From NCBI GenBank assembly GCA_947595555.1, contig CANQES010000074.1, forward strand, positions 1 to 6,606: 6,606 bases of DNA. Reading direction: 5' to 3'. Positions 1-5,951 of this stretch are shown here, piece by piece (position 1 is the first letter of the stretch; every line of letters starts with the position of its first letter). Both the position numbers and the translations under genes were made by a program. The stretch comes from an uncultured Clostridia bacterium (GTDB taxonomy: Bacteria > Bacillota > Clostridia > TANB77 > CAG-508). The notes beneath the pieces were generated by a model. The model saw nothing but the letters and a program-made list of their open reading frames with translations. It had not been told where the DNA came from and did not search any database.

Positions 1-1
1 A

Positions 2-925
2 CGTATTTATAATGATTCTCAAAAGGGACCTTTGGCTCATATTTCTTCTCGTTCTAATAAGATTATGGCTATTAAATTGCTTAAATTGTTAAGGGATAAG
101 AAACCGGATTTGATTATTTCTACTCATCCTTTTAGTAGCCAGATGTGTAGTTATTTGAAAAGAAAGTGTAAGATAAATGCTAAAATTGCTACTATTATGA
201 CTGATTTTGCTCCACATGATCAATGGCTTGTTGGTAGTGATTTTACTGATTATTTTTTTGTTTCTAATAGTGAGATGAAAGATTATTTGATTTCTAAAGA
301 TATTGATGCTAAAAGGATTTTCGTGACTGGTATTCCACTTTCTTCACGTTTTTTGCAAAGGTATGATAGAAATGAAGTTTTGAGTTCTTTTGGTTTGAAG
401 GATGGAAAACAAAATATTTTGTTTTTTGGTGGTGGCGAGTTTGGTCTAGGTAAGTCTAGGACTTTTGAGATATTTGATGCTCTTGTTCAATGTGCCTTGG
501 ATAAACAGATTATTGCTATTGCTGGAAAGAATGAAAAAATGAAGGTTAAGTTTGATGAGATTGTTGAAAAGAATGATGCTGGTGAGCGTGTTAGGGTTCT
601 TCCTTTTACTAATGAAGTTCCTGAACTTATGAGTATTTCTGATTTGGTGGTTACTAAGCCTGGCGGTATGACAACAACTGAAAGTTTGGCTTCTCATCTT
701 CCTTTGATTATGATTAATCCTATTCCTGGTCAGGAAGAGGAGAATGCTAGGTTTCTAGAGAGTAAAGGTGTTGGCGTTTGGTTAAAAAAAGAGAGTTCTG
801 TTTCTGATGTTTTGACTTCTTTGTTTTCTTTTCCTGAAAGATTGCAAAGGATGAAACAGAATACTCTGCTTTTAGGTAATCCAAATTCTACTCGTGATAT
901 TTGTGAGATTTTGTTTGAAGAATAG
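2..925 (+). CDS. Processive diacylglycerol glycosyltransferase (UgtP/MGDG synthase family), 5'-truncated
   Basis: This is the C-terminal 307 codons of a GT28-fold glycosyltransferase that adds sugar from a UDP-sugar to diacylglycerol at the inner membrane face, making glycolipids and lipoteichoic acid anchors. The frame is open to the window edge (first full codon at base 2). A TTG at 32 could be mistaken for a start, but it has no ribosome binding site and the upstream residues (RIYNDSQKGPLAHIS) fit the family, so the true start lies outside the window. Visible are the N-domain motif KPDLIISTHPF, the glycine-rich FFGGGEFGLGKS at the start of the C-terminal Rossmann domain, and the nucleotide-sugar-binding VTKPGGMTTTESLA followed by NPIPGQEEENARFL. 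The PGQE/N signature separates this family from MurG. The gene ends at TAG, convergent with glyS. Its codons favour T and G endings, unlike the minus-strand genes. The family call is firm; whether the product is a mono- or diglucosyl lipid is not visible. Confidence 0.88.
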   Translation, partial: RIYNDSQKGPLAHISSRSNKIMAIKLLKLLRDKKPDLIISTHPFSSQMCSYLKRKCKINAKIATIMTDFAPHDQWLVGSDFTDYFFVSNSEMKDYLISKDIDAKRIFVTGIPLSSRFLQRYDRNEVLSSFGLKDGKQNILFFGGGEFGLGKSRTFEIFDALVQCALDKQIIAIAGKNEKMKVKFDEIVEKNDAGERVRVLPFTNEVPELMSISDLVVTKPGGMTTTESLASHLPLIMINPIPGQEEENARFLESKGVGVWLKKESSVSDVLTSLFSFPERLQRMKQNTLLLGNPNSTRDICEILFEE

Positions 926-965
926 GAATTTGGGAAGGATTTGGGAAAAAAGAAGGATTTGGGGA
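925..965 (+). repeat. Three degenerate GGATTTGGGA direct repeats
   Basis: Just after the glycosyltransferase stop codon, related units occur at 925-935 (GGAATTTGGGA), 937-946 (GGATTTGGGA) and 955-965 (GGATTTGGGGA). The third unit forms the outer edge of the left arm of the large inverted repeat. They could be remnants of repeated insertion or slippage at the element boundary. No function can be read from the sequence. Confidence 0.6.
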
Positions 966-1052
966 CGGCCCCATAATCCTTATTTTTTATTTATGAAAAA
1001 GATTATAATTTTTTATATAAAAATAAGGATTATGGGGCCGTCCCCAAATCCT
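954..1052. repeat. Perfect 34-bp inverted repeat with GGGGACGGCCCC core (REP/MITE-like)
   Basis: Bases 954-987 are exactly complementary to 1019-1052, separated by a 31-base AT-rich loop. Each arm contains GGGGACGGCCCC, itself a partial palindrome and a GC-rich island in a very AT-rich window. The arm continues with ATAATCCTTATTTTT. The perfection and length exceed what a plain terminator needs. Palindromes with a GGGGACGG-type core recur between genes in many bacterial genomes, so a non-autonomous mobile repeat is a reasonable inference. No transposase, open reading frame or clear target-site duplication is visible here. The element lies between two convergent genes, where such repeats are tolerated. 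Confidence 0.8.
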
Positions 1053-1060
1053 CATTCTTT
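954..1060. terminator. Bidirectional rho-independent terminator between convergent genes
   Basis: The 34-bp stem is followed by CATTCTTTTT on the plus strand (after 1052). On the minus strand it is followed by TTCTTTTTT (before 954). It therefore has the stem-plus-U-tract form in both directions. It would end transcripts of the glycosyltransferase from the left and of the glyS operon from the right. The call rests on structure only. Confidence 0.7.
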
Positions 1061-2443
1061 TTAAAATTTTATTTTTTCTTGTATCCAGCTTGTAATGTCT
1101 TCTATTTTTACTCTGACTTGTTCCATTGTATCTCTATCTCTAATTGTTACTTTGCCATCTTCTAAGGTATCAAAGTCTATTGTTATGCAATATGGTGTTC
1201 CTATTTCATCTTCTCTTCTATATCTCTTACCAATGCTTCCGGTTTCGTCATAATCACACATAAATTCTTTTGATAATTCTTGATATATGTCATTTGCTTT
1301 TTCTGATAGTTTTTTTGATAATGGCAATATTGCTACTTTAAAAGGTGCTATTGCAGGATGTAAGTGTAGGACTGTTCTAATATCGCCTTCTGCAATTTCT
1401 TCTTCGTCATAGCTGTTGCATAGGAAGGCTAATGCCATTCTGTCTGCTCCTAATGATGGTTCTATGACATATGGTACATATTTTTCGTTGCTGTCTAAGT
1501 CTTGGTATGATAAGTCTTGCTTTGAGTGTTCCATGTGTTGTGTTAAGTCATAGTCTGTTCTATCTGCTATTCCCCATAGTTCTCCCCATCCAAATGGAAA
1601 TTTGAATTCTATATCTGTTGTTGCTTTGCTATAAAATACTAATTCGTCTTTTTCATGGTCTCTTAGTCTTATGTTTTCTTCTTCTATTCCTAGGTCTAAT
1701 AACCATTTTTTGCAGAATTTTCTCCAATATTCAAACCATTCTAGGTCAGTTCCTGGTTTGCAGAAAAATTCTAATTCCATTTGCTCAAATTCTCTTGTTC
1801 TAAATGTAAAGTTTCCTGGTGTGATTTCATTTCTGAATGCTTTTCCTATTTGTGCAATTCCCATAGGTAGTTTTTTTCTAGTGGTTCTTGCTACATTTTT
1901 AAAGTTGACAAAGATTCCTTGTGCTGTTTCTGGTCTTAAGTATATTTCTGCTTTAGAGTCTTCTGTTACTCCTTGAAATGTTTTAAACATTAAATTGAAT
2001 TTTCTTATATTAGTAAATTCTGCTTTTCCACAATTTGGGCATGGTATGTTATTTTCTTTTATAAATTTTATTAATTCTTCTTCTGTCATTCCATCTGCTA
2101 TCATGTCATTGCCTTTTTGATGTGCCCATTCTTCAATTAATTTGTCTGCTCTATGTCTTGTTTTACAACTTTTGCAGTCTATTAATGGGTCTGCAAATCC
2201 ACTTACATGTCCTGATGCTACCCATGTTTCTGGATTCATTAGTATGGCTGCATCTAATCCAACATTATGTTGATTTTCTTGGATGAATTTTTTTCTCCAT
2301 GCCTGTTTTATGTTATTTTTTAATTCTACTCCTAATGGACCGTAATCCCATGTGTTAGCAAGTCCTCCATATATTTCTGAACCTGCATAGATATAGCCTC
2401 TGTTTTTGCATAGGCTTACTATTTTATCCATTGTTTCAACCAT
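1061..2443 (-). CDS. glyS: Glycyl-tRNA synthetase, homodimeric (alpha2) class II type
   Basis: The enzyme charges tRNA-Gly with glycine using ATP in the cytoplasm. The 460-residue product has the usual length for the single-chain alpha2 enzyme (also called glyQS). The N-terminus (GYIYAGSEIYGGLANTWDYG) is the family signature. Cysteine pairs CKSC and CPNC form a zinc-binding insertion. TAQGIFVNFKN and FRTREFEQMELEFF (motif 2) and GADRMALAFL (motif 3) build the class II catalytic site. A C-terminal anticodon-binding domain starts near PFKVAILPLSKK. I chose ATG 2443 because AGGAGG (2456-2451) lies 7 bases upstream. An ATG at 2467, next to the recR stop, would add 8 residues including that ribosome binding site, so it is less likely. 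The gene is last in the cluster and has no visible promoter of its own, so it is probably cotranscribed with recR. The reading frame is intact and contains no CGG codon. Confidence 0.96.
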   Translation of the reverse strand: MVETMDKIVSLCKNRGYIYAGSEIYGGLANTWDYGPLGVELKNNIKQAWRKKFIQENQHNVGLDAAILMNPETWVASGHVSGFADPLIDCKSCKTRHRADKLIEEWAHQKGNDMIADGMTEEELIKFIKENNIPCPNCGKAEFTNIRKFNLMFKTFQGVTEDSKAEIYLRPETAQGIFVNFKNVARTTRKKLPMGIAQIGKAFRNEITPGNFTFRTREFEQMELEFFCKPGTDLEWFEYWRKFCKKWLLDLGIEEENIRLRDHEKDELVFYSKATTDIEFKFPFGWGELWGIADRTDYDLTQHMEHSKQDLSYQDLDSNEKYVPYVIEPSLGADRMALAFLCNSYDEEEIAEGDIRTVLHLHPAIAPFKVAILPLSKKLSEKANDIYQELSKEFMCDYDETGSIGKRYRREDEIGTPYCITIDFDTLEDGKVTIRDRDTMEQVRVKIEDITSWIQEKIKF

Positions 2444-2450
2444 TTTTATT

Positions 2451-2456
2451 CCTCCT
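2451..2456 (-). promoter_or_regulatory. Strong ribosome binding site fixing the glyS start
   Basis: AGGAGG is read on the minus strand with 7 bases before ATG 2443. This near-perfect Shine-Dalgarno sequence decides between the two possible starts (2443 and 2467) in favour of the shorter protein. Confidence 0.85.
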
Positions 2457-2467
2457 TTATTTTGCAT

Positions 2468-3070
2468 TTATATTTCTCTTCTTCCTTCTAATGCTTTTGT
2501 TAATGTGATTTCGTCTGTGTATTCTAAATCTCCTCCTACTGGTATGCCGTGTGCAATTCTCGTGACTGTGATTCCTAATGGTTTTATTAATTTAGATAGA
2601 TACATTGCTGTTGCTTCTCCTTCTACTCTAGGATTTGTGGCTAAAATTACTTCTTTGATTTGCCCTTCCATTAATCTTGCTAGTAGTTCTTTGATTTTTA
2701 TATCATCTGGTCCTACCCCATTCATTGGTGAAATGGAACCATGTAATACATGGTATAGACCTTTGAATTCATGTGTTTTTTCCATTGCTATTATGTCTCT
2801 TACGTCTTCTACAACGCAAATCATAGAATTGTTCCTTTTTGGATTGCTACAAATTGGACATGGGTCTGTGTCTGAAATGTTGAAACATTTACTGCAATAT
2901 TTTAGGTTTTTCTTTGCGTCAATAATTGAAGTTATGAATTCATTTGTTTCTTCTTCAGAACTGTTTAAAATATGAAAGGCTAACCTTGCGGCAGTTTTAT
3001 GCCCAATGCTTGGCAACCTTTCAAAACTTTCTATTAATTTTTCAATTGATGGTGAATATAGTGATGACAT
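2468..3070 (-). CDS. recR: Recombination mediator protein RecR
   Basis: RecR acts with RecO (and RecF) to load RecA on SSB-coated single-stranded DNA during gap and break repair. At 200 residues it is the normal length. An N-terminal helix-hairpin-helix (LPSIGHKTAARLAFHIL) is followed by a C4 zinc finger (YCSKCFNISDTDPCPIC). The Toprim domain follows (ICVVEDVRDIIAMEK, then ATNPRVEGEATAMYL), and the conserved end is RIAHGIPVGGDLEYTDEITL plus TKALEGR. ATG 3070 has AGAAGGAAG a short distance upstream. Only 17 bases separate it from the ybaB stop, which matches the classic dnaX-ybaB-recR operon. The frame is intact, with no in-frame CGG codon. Confidence 0.97.
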   Translation of the reverse strand: MSSLYSPSIEKLIESFERLPSIGHKTAARLAFHILNSSEEETNEFITSIIDAKKNLKYCSKCFNISDTDPCPICSNPKRNNSMICVVEDVRDIIAMEKTHEFKGLYHVLHGSISPMNGVGPDDIKIKELLARLMEGQIKEVILATNPRVEGEATAMYLSKLIKPLGITVTRIAHGIPVGGDLEYTDEITLTKALEGRREI

Positions 3071-3087
3071 TTGTACTTCCTTCTCTT

Positions 3088-3432
3088 TTACATTATTCCT
3101 GGTATATTAAATTTTCCTAGTTGTGCCGCTTGTTCACTGTCTACTTTTCTTAATGCTTCATTTATGCAAGTTAATATTAAGTCTTCTAGCATGTCTACGT
3201 CTTCTGGGTCAACTACTTCTGGTTTTATTTTTATTTCTTTTATTACTTTTTCTCCTGATACTTTTACTGTTACAGCTCCTCCACCTGATGATGCGTCAAA
3301 TTCTTTGCTTGCTAATTCTGCTTGTGATTTTTCCATGTCTGCTTGCATTTTTTTGGCTTCTTTCATTAAATTGTTTATGTTCATTCCTCCGAAGCCTCCC
3401 ATTCCGCCTGGAAATCCTCCTCTTTTACTCAT
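3088..3432 (-). CDS. ybaB: YbaB/EbfC family nucleoid-associated protein
   Basis: This is a small DNA-binding dimer of the YbaB/EbfC family (YaaK in Bacillus), almost always found between dnaX and recR. The product is 114 residues. A Gly/Met-rich start (KRGGFPGGMGGFGGMN) leads into the amphipathic helix NLMKEAKKMQADMEKSQAEL. The strand region GGGAVTVKVSGEKVIKEIKI, the PEVVDPEDVDMLEDLI segment and the C-terminal helix follow. ATG 3432 has an AGGGAG ribosome binding site. The gap to dnaX is about 24 bases, consistent with cotranscription. Known members bind DNA without strict sequence preference, and a link to RecR-dependent repair is inferred from gene order. Confidence 0.94.
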   Translation of the reverse strand: MSKRGGFPGGMGGFGGMNINNLMKEAKKMQADMEKSQAELASKEFDASSGGGAVTVKVSGEKVIKEIKIKPEVVDPEDVDMLEDLILTCINEALRKVDSEQAAQLGKFNIPGIM

Positions 3433-3456
3433 TTTTGTTTCTCCCTTCTTTTTATT

Positions 3457-4996
3457 TTATTCATCTATAATGTTAAATGGTATGTCTGACTGATTTGCAA
3501 AGTTTTGCAAGTTTTCTTCTTGTGTCATTGTATTTTTTGTTTGTTGTGGCGCTATATATTTTATTTGCATTTCTTTGCCACATGCCATTGATACTAGGTT
3601 AGAAATGTCTCTGATGTTTTCTTGCTTTTCCAATACAGCTTTGCCAAATGGTGTAATTCCGTTTGGAAATTCAATTCCAACTGTCATATCGTTTATTTCT
3701 TTTGCTTTTGTGCCTATTAAGTTAGTGTATAGAACAATTTTGCCATTTTGCTTTAAGTCTTTCATTATTTGTGGCCAATATTCTTCTGAATTGTTAGAGT
3801 ATTTTTTTGTTGTTGTGCTTTTTGCAGGTTTGGCTTGTGGAGCTTGTACTGGTGTTGGATTTACTACTACTTTTGGTGCCTGTTGTGTTGGTTTTTCTTC
3901 TGGCTGTGTATTTGCTACTGTTTTGTTGCATAGTTTGATTATTCCTGCTTGAAACATTATTGTTTTTTGTGTTGACCATTTGATGTCATTTCCTAATTCA
4001 GATAGTTTGTAAATTAATTCGACTAGTCTGTCTTTTGATGTTTTTACGGCTAATTCTTTTATTTGGTTTATGTCTTCGTCTTTATATAATTCTAATTTTC
4101 CCGTGGCTTGGTATATTAGTATGTCTTTGCTGTATTTTATCATTTCCCATAGGAAGTTAGTGATGTCTTTGCCTTCTTCTAATACTTTTTCTATGTTTTC
4201 TAATGCTTTTGTTACATCATATTCAATAATTGCTTGTATGATACCGTTTACAAATGTTACTTTTGGTATTCCTACTATGTCTTTTATTTTGTCTGCATCT
4301 ATTTTGGTTTCTCCGGTCTTGTATGCATCTTTCTAAAATGGATAAGGCATCTCTCATTGCTCCTTCTGATAGTGATGCAATTATGTCTAAGGCTCCTTTG
4401 GTTGCTTCTATGTTGCTTTCTTGACAGACTGTTTCTAGTCTTTTGATGATGTCTTCGTTTGATATTCGCTTGAAGTCAAATCTTTGACATCTTGATAAGA
4501 TGGTCGCTGGTAGTTTTTGTGGTTCTGTTGTTGCTAGTATGAACTTTACATGTTCTGGTGGCTCTTCTAATGTTTTTAGTAAAGCATTAAATGCTCCTGT
4601 TGATAGCATATGAACCTCATCTATGATGTAAACTCTATATTTGGCTTTTGTTGGTAAAAAGTTGACTTCTTCTCGTATGTTTCTAATGTCTTCTACACTA
4701 TTGTTTGATGCTGCATCCATTTCGACAATGTCTGTTAAGGAACCTGATATTGCACTTTTACATATGTCACATTCGTTGCATGGTTCACCGTCTTTTGGAT
4801 TTAAACAGTTTATTGCTCTTGCTAGTATTTTTGCTGCTGATGTTTTTCCTGTTCCTCTCCCCCCATTGAATAAGTATGCATGCCCTACTCGGTTTGCTAT
4901 GATTTGGTTTTTTAATGTTCTAGTAATATGTTCTTGACCTACCATTTCTGTAAATGTTAAGGGTCTAAATTTTCGATAAAGTGCTGTGTACCCCAT
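3457..4996 (-). CDS. dnaX: DNA polymerase III clamp-loader subunit gamma/tau, needing a +1 frame change at 4315-4309
   Basis: DnaX is the ATPase motor of the clamp loader that puts the sliding clamp on primed DNA; tau also tethers the polymerase. With a one-base +1 shift the product is 512 residues. Visible are Walker A GGRGTGKTS (45-53), zinc cysteines 64, 73, 76 and 79, Walker B IIDEVHM (124-130), SRC (168-170) and sensor 2 GAMRDALS (212-219). The shift then falls after D227. Domain III follows in the new frame (KIDADKIKDIVGIPK onward). A Pro/Gln-rich linker covers about 364-396 and the tau C-terminus 399-512. Without the shift the protein ends at 4223 as 257 residues with an unrelated basic tail. 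I chose ATG 4996 because AAGGA lies 9 bases upstream and the protein then begins MGYTALYRKFRP, the family start. An ATG at 5068 lies inside the SRP RNA. Programmed recoding, a true mutation and an assembly error all remain possible. An essential gene with both halves conserved argues against a pseudogene. Confidence 0.92.
3802..3808 (-). promoter_or_regulatory. Candidate -1 slippery heptamer A AAA AAA in dnaX
   Basis: On the minus strand the tau frame reads ACA AAA AAA TAC, so the heptamer is in the X XXY YYZ phase required for tandem -1 slippage. In the -1 frame the next codons are ATA, CTC and TAA (stop ending at 3794), giving a roughly 400-residue gamma-like product ending KKIL. It sits exactly at the end of the Pro-rich linker, as in the known gamma/tau systems of E. 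coli and Thermus. Only a weak downstream hairpin (ATTC AGAA GAAT, about 10 bases on) is visible. The proposal is by analogy. Confidence 0.55.
4309..4315 (-). other. +1 frame-change site in dnaX (heptamer CGGAGAA)
   Basis: The incoming frame reads CAA GAC CGG AGA AAC and ends in a missense tail. The homologous continuation reads GAC (C) GGA GAA ACC AAA ATA GAT. The upstream frame encodes ALSILERCIQD and the downstream frame GETKIDADKIKDIVGIPK, which join as in other DnaX proteins when one base is skipped. The downstream frame has a TAG at 4335-4333, so the change must occur between there and the zero-frame stop at 4225-4223. Protein homology places it at the CGG. The same heptamer marks the tadA frame change. 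Confidence 0.85.
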
Positions 4997-5005
4997 TTTT
5001 TCACG

Positions 5006-5010
5006 TCCTT
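5006..5010 (-). promoter_or_regulatory. dnaX ribosome binding site
   Basis: AAGGA is read on the minus strand 9 bases before ATG 4996. It lies in the short gap after the SRP RNA U-tract and fixes the start, rejecting the upstream ATG at 5068. Confidence 0.75.
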
Positions 5011-5024
5011 TATTCTTTATTACT

Positions 5025-5036
5025 AAAAAATGGTTG
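5025..5036 (-). terminator. SRP RNA 3' stem arm with U-tract (terminator or attenuator before dnaX)
   Basis: CAACCATTTTTT pairs with AAATGGTTG at the RNA 5' end and finishes in six T. Termination here would release SRP RNA, and readthrough would feed dnaX. No separate dnaX promoter is evident in the 28 bases between this tract and ATG 4996. Confidence 0.5.
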
Positions 5037-5164
5037 ATTCTTAATCTCTCTATGGAAAGATTCCACATAAAGATGTCTACTTATTGCTGCTTCCTTCCGG
5101 ACCTGACAAGATTCATAGGTCTTTATTGGATCTCTCCATACAAAGATTAAGCTCACAACCATTT
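5025..5164 (-). ncRNA. ffs: Signal recognition particle RNA, small (4.5S-like) form
   Basis: The RNA partners with Ffh to target nascent membrane and secreted proteins. The minus strand contains the near-invariant domain IV loop GTCAGGTCCGGAAGGAAGCA followed by GCAATAAG, the hallmark of bacterial SRP RNA. Flanking arms pair into a long rod: CTTAATCT with AGATTAAG, TATGGAGAGATCC with GGAATCTTTCCATA, and AAATGGTTG with CAACCATTT at the base. The 3' arm runs into a T6 tract that can act as a terminator. A promoter ends about 3 bases upstream. The transcript is therefore about 110-140 nt, leaving no room for the Alu domain found in the 270-nt Bacillus scRNA. The position between tadA and dnaX matches Bacillus. 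The exact ends are estimates. Confidence 0.95.
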
Positions 5165-5166
5165 GT

Positions 5167-5195
5167 ATTATATACTGATTTTTAATTTTTATCAA
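5167..5195 (-). promoter_or_regulatory. SRP RNA promoter, TTGATA-17-TATAAT
   Basis: On the minus strand, -35 TTGATA (5195-5190) and a perfect -10 TATAAT (5172-5167) are separated by 17 bases. Transcription should start near 5164-5160, at the base of the SRP RNA stem. The promoter begins just after the stop codon of the upstream protein gene (5205), so the SRP RNA and probably dnaX can be expressed apart from tadA. Confidence 0.85.
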
Positions 5196-5204
5196 GTGTT
5201 TTGC

Positions 5205-5951
5205 TTAATTATTTACTCTTTTGAATATAAATTCTTTTGTTTCTGTTAGCTCGGTAGATGTTGTTCCTTCTTCTATTACGTTTCCAGTTGGCAAGTCTAG
5301 TTGGATTGTAGCTTGATATTCTCTGTCTCCTTCTAGTTTTATGTTTAAGTCAAAGCTTACTTTGACTTTTATGTCTTCTGGTTTTATTCCTGCTTTTTTT
5401 AATAATTCATTGTGTTTTATTTCTTCTTCATCTGTTTGATATTCTGCTATGTTGTTATATGAACATCTAAATGCTACTATTCCACCTTGATTTGATATTT
5501 TTAGTTGTTTGATGTCTGATTCTAATCCGCCTGCATATTCTATTTTTTCTGCTATGTTTTCGTCTTTGTTTTTAAAGATTAGTTTTTCTTCTTGTGCGTC
5601 TGGCTTGTATATTTTTATTTTTTCTTTTTCTGTCGCTTCTATTTTGAAGTTTTGTAGTGTTATTGTTTTGATTGCTTCTGTTTTTTCGTATTTGTTATTT
5701 TTGTCTATGTATAGGTATATGTCATTGCTTTGATATAAGTCAAAATTCCATTTCGTGTTTTGGGTTTCTTTGTCAATTCCTGCCGAGGTGCTTATAATTG
5801 CTATTTTTGATAGCTCAAATGGCATGTTGGTTTCTCCTTCTACATAGTAACGCAATATGATGATTCCTAGTGTGAATAGTATTGTTGCTAGTATTACAAT
5901 TGTTATTATTAGATGAAAGTATTTTTTGCTTGTTATTCCATTTAGTGTCAT
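5205..5951 (-). CDS. Hypothetical membrane-anchored protein (one TM segment)
   Basis: I do not recognise this 248-residue protein. A short polar N-terminus with lysines (KKYF) precedes one strongly hydrophobic segment, about residues 13-33 (LIITIVILATILFTLGIIILR). An acidic and lysine-rich soluble domain of about 210 residues follows, probably mostly beta strands and short helices, likely outside the cell. It lacks the lipobox and sortase motif and has only one cysteine (FRCSYNN). The pattern YVEGETNMPFELSKIAIIST after the membrane segment may be a family signature. Translation is coupled to tadA: ATG 5951 overlaps the tadA stop (ATGA), with GGAGG just upstream. It sits between tadA and the SRP RNA, where Bacillus has no gene. 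Codon use matches its neighbours, so there is no sign of recent transfer. A role at the membrane near SRP-dependent export is only suggested by its neighbours. Confidence 0.8.
   Translation of the reverse strand: MTLNGITSKKYFHLIITIVILATILFTLGIIILRYYVEGETNMPFELSKIAIISTSAGIDKETQNTKWNFDLYQSNDIYLYIDKNNKYEKTEAIKTITLQNFKIEATEKEKIKIYKPDAQEEKLIFKNKDENIAEKIEYAGGLESDIKQLKISNQGGIVAFRCSYNNIAEYQTDEEEIKHNELLKKAGIKPEDIKVKVSFDLNIKLEGDREYQATIQLDLPTGNVIEEGTTSTELTETKEFIFKRVNN

Noticed and set aside
32..34. TTG at 32 as the glycosyltransferase start
   Set aside because: There is no ribosome binding site, the frame is open to the window edge, and residues before it fit the MGDG-synthase N-domain. The gene is cut by the window.
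954..1052. CRISPR or insertion-sequence call for the inverted repeat region
   Set aside because: There are no regularly spaced repeats with spacers, no transposase frame and no clear target duplication; only one pair of inverted arms is present.
2444..2467. ATG at 2467 as the glyS start
   Set aside because: The extra 8 codons contain the AGGAGG site that serves ATG 2443. The family start is close to the shorter form.
2406..2975. Plus-strand open frame opposite recR (189 codons), and similar ones at 3071-3493 and 3575-3952
   Set aside because: They lie antisense to well-supported genes, start without ribosome binding sites, and have the Phe/Ser/Leu-rich composition typical of the complement of A-rich coding sequence.
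3794..3979. Minus-strand 61-codon frame as a separate small protein
   Set aside because: It is the -1 frame inside the dnaX linker, with low-complexity Thr/Ser/Asn/Lys content. Only its end matters, as the -1 stop after the slippery heptamer.
4996..5068. Upstream ATG at 5068 as the dnaX start
   Set aside because: It lies inside the SRP RNA, adds 24 residues with no similarity to DnaX, and bypasses the AAGGA ribosome binding site in front of ATG 4996.
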